From the NCBI GenBank assembly GCA_030068525.1, contig JASJOS010000007.1:124001-188000 (forward strand): a stretch of DNA of 64,000 nucleotides, read 5' to 3'. Source of the DNA: Xanthocytophaga flava (GTDB lineage Bacteria; Bacteroidota; Bacteroidia; Cytophagales; 172606-1). This document shows, one piece after another, positions 62,860 through 64,000 of this stretch. The notes beneath the pieces are model-generated. The model was not told where the DNA came from. It was given only the letters and a program-made list of their open reading frames with translations, and ran no database searches. Each line of letters begins with the position of its first letter. Positions within the stretch are counted from its first letter, which is position 1. Made by a program: the position numbers and the translations under genes.

Positions 62860-64000
62860 TTATTCACTTCGTAAAGACTTTACCGGATTGGCTAATGCAG
62901 CTTTTATTGCTTGAAAACTTACTGTGAACAAGGCTATTGCTAACGCCAGTACACCTGCAACTATAAACACCCACCATTGAATATCAATTCGATAGGCGAA
63001 ATCCTGCAACCATTGATTCATAATGTACCAGGCTAATGGCGAAGCGATAACAAATGCCAGTACCACCAATTGTATAAAATCTTTGGAAAGCATAGCCACA
63101 ATATGTGTGACTGAAGCTCCTAATACCTTACGAATACCAATTTCCTTGATTTTGGTTTCGGCTGTGTAGGTTGCCAGTCCAAATAGACCCAAACAGGAAA
63201 TAAATATGGCGATGCCTGCAAAAATATTGAAGAGTGTACTGATGCGTTGTTCGGTTTTGTATAGTTGGTCAAACTCTTCATCCATAAATGTGTACTTAAA
63301 CTCAAAATTTGGGTTGTATTGCTTCCAGATCTTCTCTACAGCAGCAATAGTCTTTGATGCGTCCTGTGACGTGGTTTTGACGCACCCTATTTGCCACCAG
63401 TTAGGATTGTAAAAAAATATAACAGGTTCAATTTTCTGATGCATAGACGCAAAATGAAAGTCTTTCACTATACCTGCTATGATTCCTTTGCGTTCATGAA
63501 AGGAAAATCGTTTGCCAATAGGATCTTTGATACCCATACGTTTGATAGCGGTTTCATTCAGAATATAGCGCCCGGAATCAGCTGGAGTATTGAAAAATCC
63601 CTCTCCAGCTACCAGTTGGAGGCCAAGTAGGTCAAACAAATCTTTATCACCAGATAGCTGATTGATAATAAACTCCCGTTTGGGTTCTTTTCCTTCCCAG
63701 TCGGTGTCACCAGAGGAACTTCCAAGAGACACAATGTTCTGGCTGGCAAATCCTACTTTTTTTATTTCAGGTTCCTTATTTAGCTGAGTCTTAATCGCAT
63801 CCAGATGTTTATACATTTCACCACGCAAGCTAAACTGCAGGATATTTTCCTTGTTGTATCCAAGTTCCTTATTTTGAATATAAGAAAGTTGGCTACCGAC
63901 AATGATGGTTCCAATTATCATAGTAATGGAAAGTGTAAACTGTATGGTTACCAGTATCTTGCGGAATGCAGCATTGTTTCCTCCTACCGAAAATTTGCCT
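62860..64000 (-). CDS. MacB/FtsX-type ABC permease, cut by window edge
   Basis: The frame stays open to 64000, so only the C-terminal part of about 380 residues is seen. It starts within the first membrane group (KILVTIQFTLSITMIIGTII), then the second periplasmic domain, then the family stretch AETKIKEIGIRKVLGASVTH and the end ALANPVKSLRSE. The ATG at 63921 is internal, since upstream codons match the family. It is the third intact-looking member of the permease row. Confidence 0.93.
   Translation of the reverse strand, partial: GKFSVGGNNAAFRKILVTIQFTLSITMIIGTIIVGSQLSYIQNKELGYNKENILQFSLRGEMYKHLDAIKTQLNKEPEIKKVGFASQNIVSLGSSSGDTDWEGKEPKREFIINQLSGDKDLFDLLGLQLVAGEGFFNTPADSGRYILNETAIKRMGIKDPIGKRFSFHERKGIIAGIVKDFHFASMHQKIEPVIFFYNPNWWQIGCVKTTSQDASKTIAAVEKIWKQYNPNFEFKYTFMDEEFDQLYKTEQRISTLFNIFAGIAIFISCLGLFGLATYTAETKIKEIGIRKVLGASVTHIVAMLSKDFIQLVVLAFVIASPLAWYIMNQWLQDFAYRIDIQWWVFIVAGVLALAIALFTVSFQAIKAALANPVKSLRSE

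Overview
The window looks like chromosomal DNA from a Bacteroidota bacterium, most likely of the Cytophagales. The evidence is a SusC/SusD outer-membrane pair, two further TonB-dependent receptors with carboxypeptidase-regulatory N-terminal domains, a receptor/DUF4249 pair, repeated MacB/FtsX-type permeases, AT-rich intergenic DNA, no clear Shine-Dalgarno sites, and promoter-like TTTG...TAnnTTTG elements typical of this phylum. No rRNA, tRNA, CRISPR array, transposase or phage gene was seen.

Layout. 0-5 kb: cdsA with a DUF2007 gene, then a lipoprotein / membrane protein / histidine kinase / LuxR-type regulator operon. 5-10 kb: a SusD/SusC pair. 10.8-16 kb: a radical SAM/SPASM protein, a WG-repeat protein and a fused trehalose-phosphate synthase/phosphatase. 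16-33 kb: mostly housekeeping genes, including a solitary nuoN, a long-form purF, a DUF1080 protein, a DUF2911 protein, a class I aminotransferase, a VF530-type protein, a heptose kinase-like gene, a dicarboxylate/amino acid symporter, a PhyH-type dioxygenase and aroC. 34-38 kb: a Crp-type regulator, a short-chain dehydrogenase, an ABM monooxygenase, a DMT exporter and an AraC regulator. 38.3-38.8 kb: a large inverted-repeat element without a transposase. 38.9-45 kb: a metal-homeostasis cluster on the minus strand (DUF6660 protein, His-rich membrane transporter, His-rich P-type ATPase, Cys-rich CWC protein, TonB receptor). 45-52 kb: accessory DNA with two copies of an apparent small-RNA gene, a TonB receptor/DUF4249 operon headed by a 36-codon ORF, a DinB-family gene remnant, an acyltransferase broken by a 19-bp tandem duplication, and small orphan genes. 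52-55 kb: two dehydrogenases followed by an AraC regulator. 55.5-64 kb: an ABC ATPase, three large MacB/FtsX-type permeases (the last cut by the window edge), a DUF2807 protein and a permease remnant.

The most notable signal is the pair of about 188-bp direct repeats at 45103-45290 and 50909-51094. Each reads on the minus strand as a promoter (TTTA, 18 bp, TACCTTTG), a transcribed body with a 51-nt identical block, and an intrinsic terminator. The promoter spacer has diverged while both boxes are kept, which suggests a duplicated, maintained small RNA. Other signals are the frameshifting 19-bp duplication, the 489-bp inverted-repeat element with a third related copy at 56.5 kb, the 31-bp perfect hairpin after purF, and several gene remnants.
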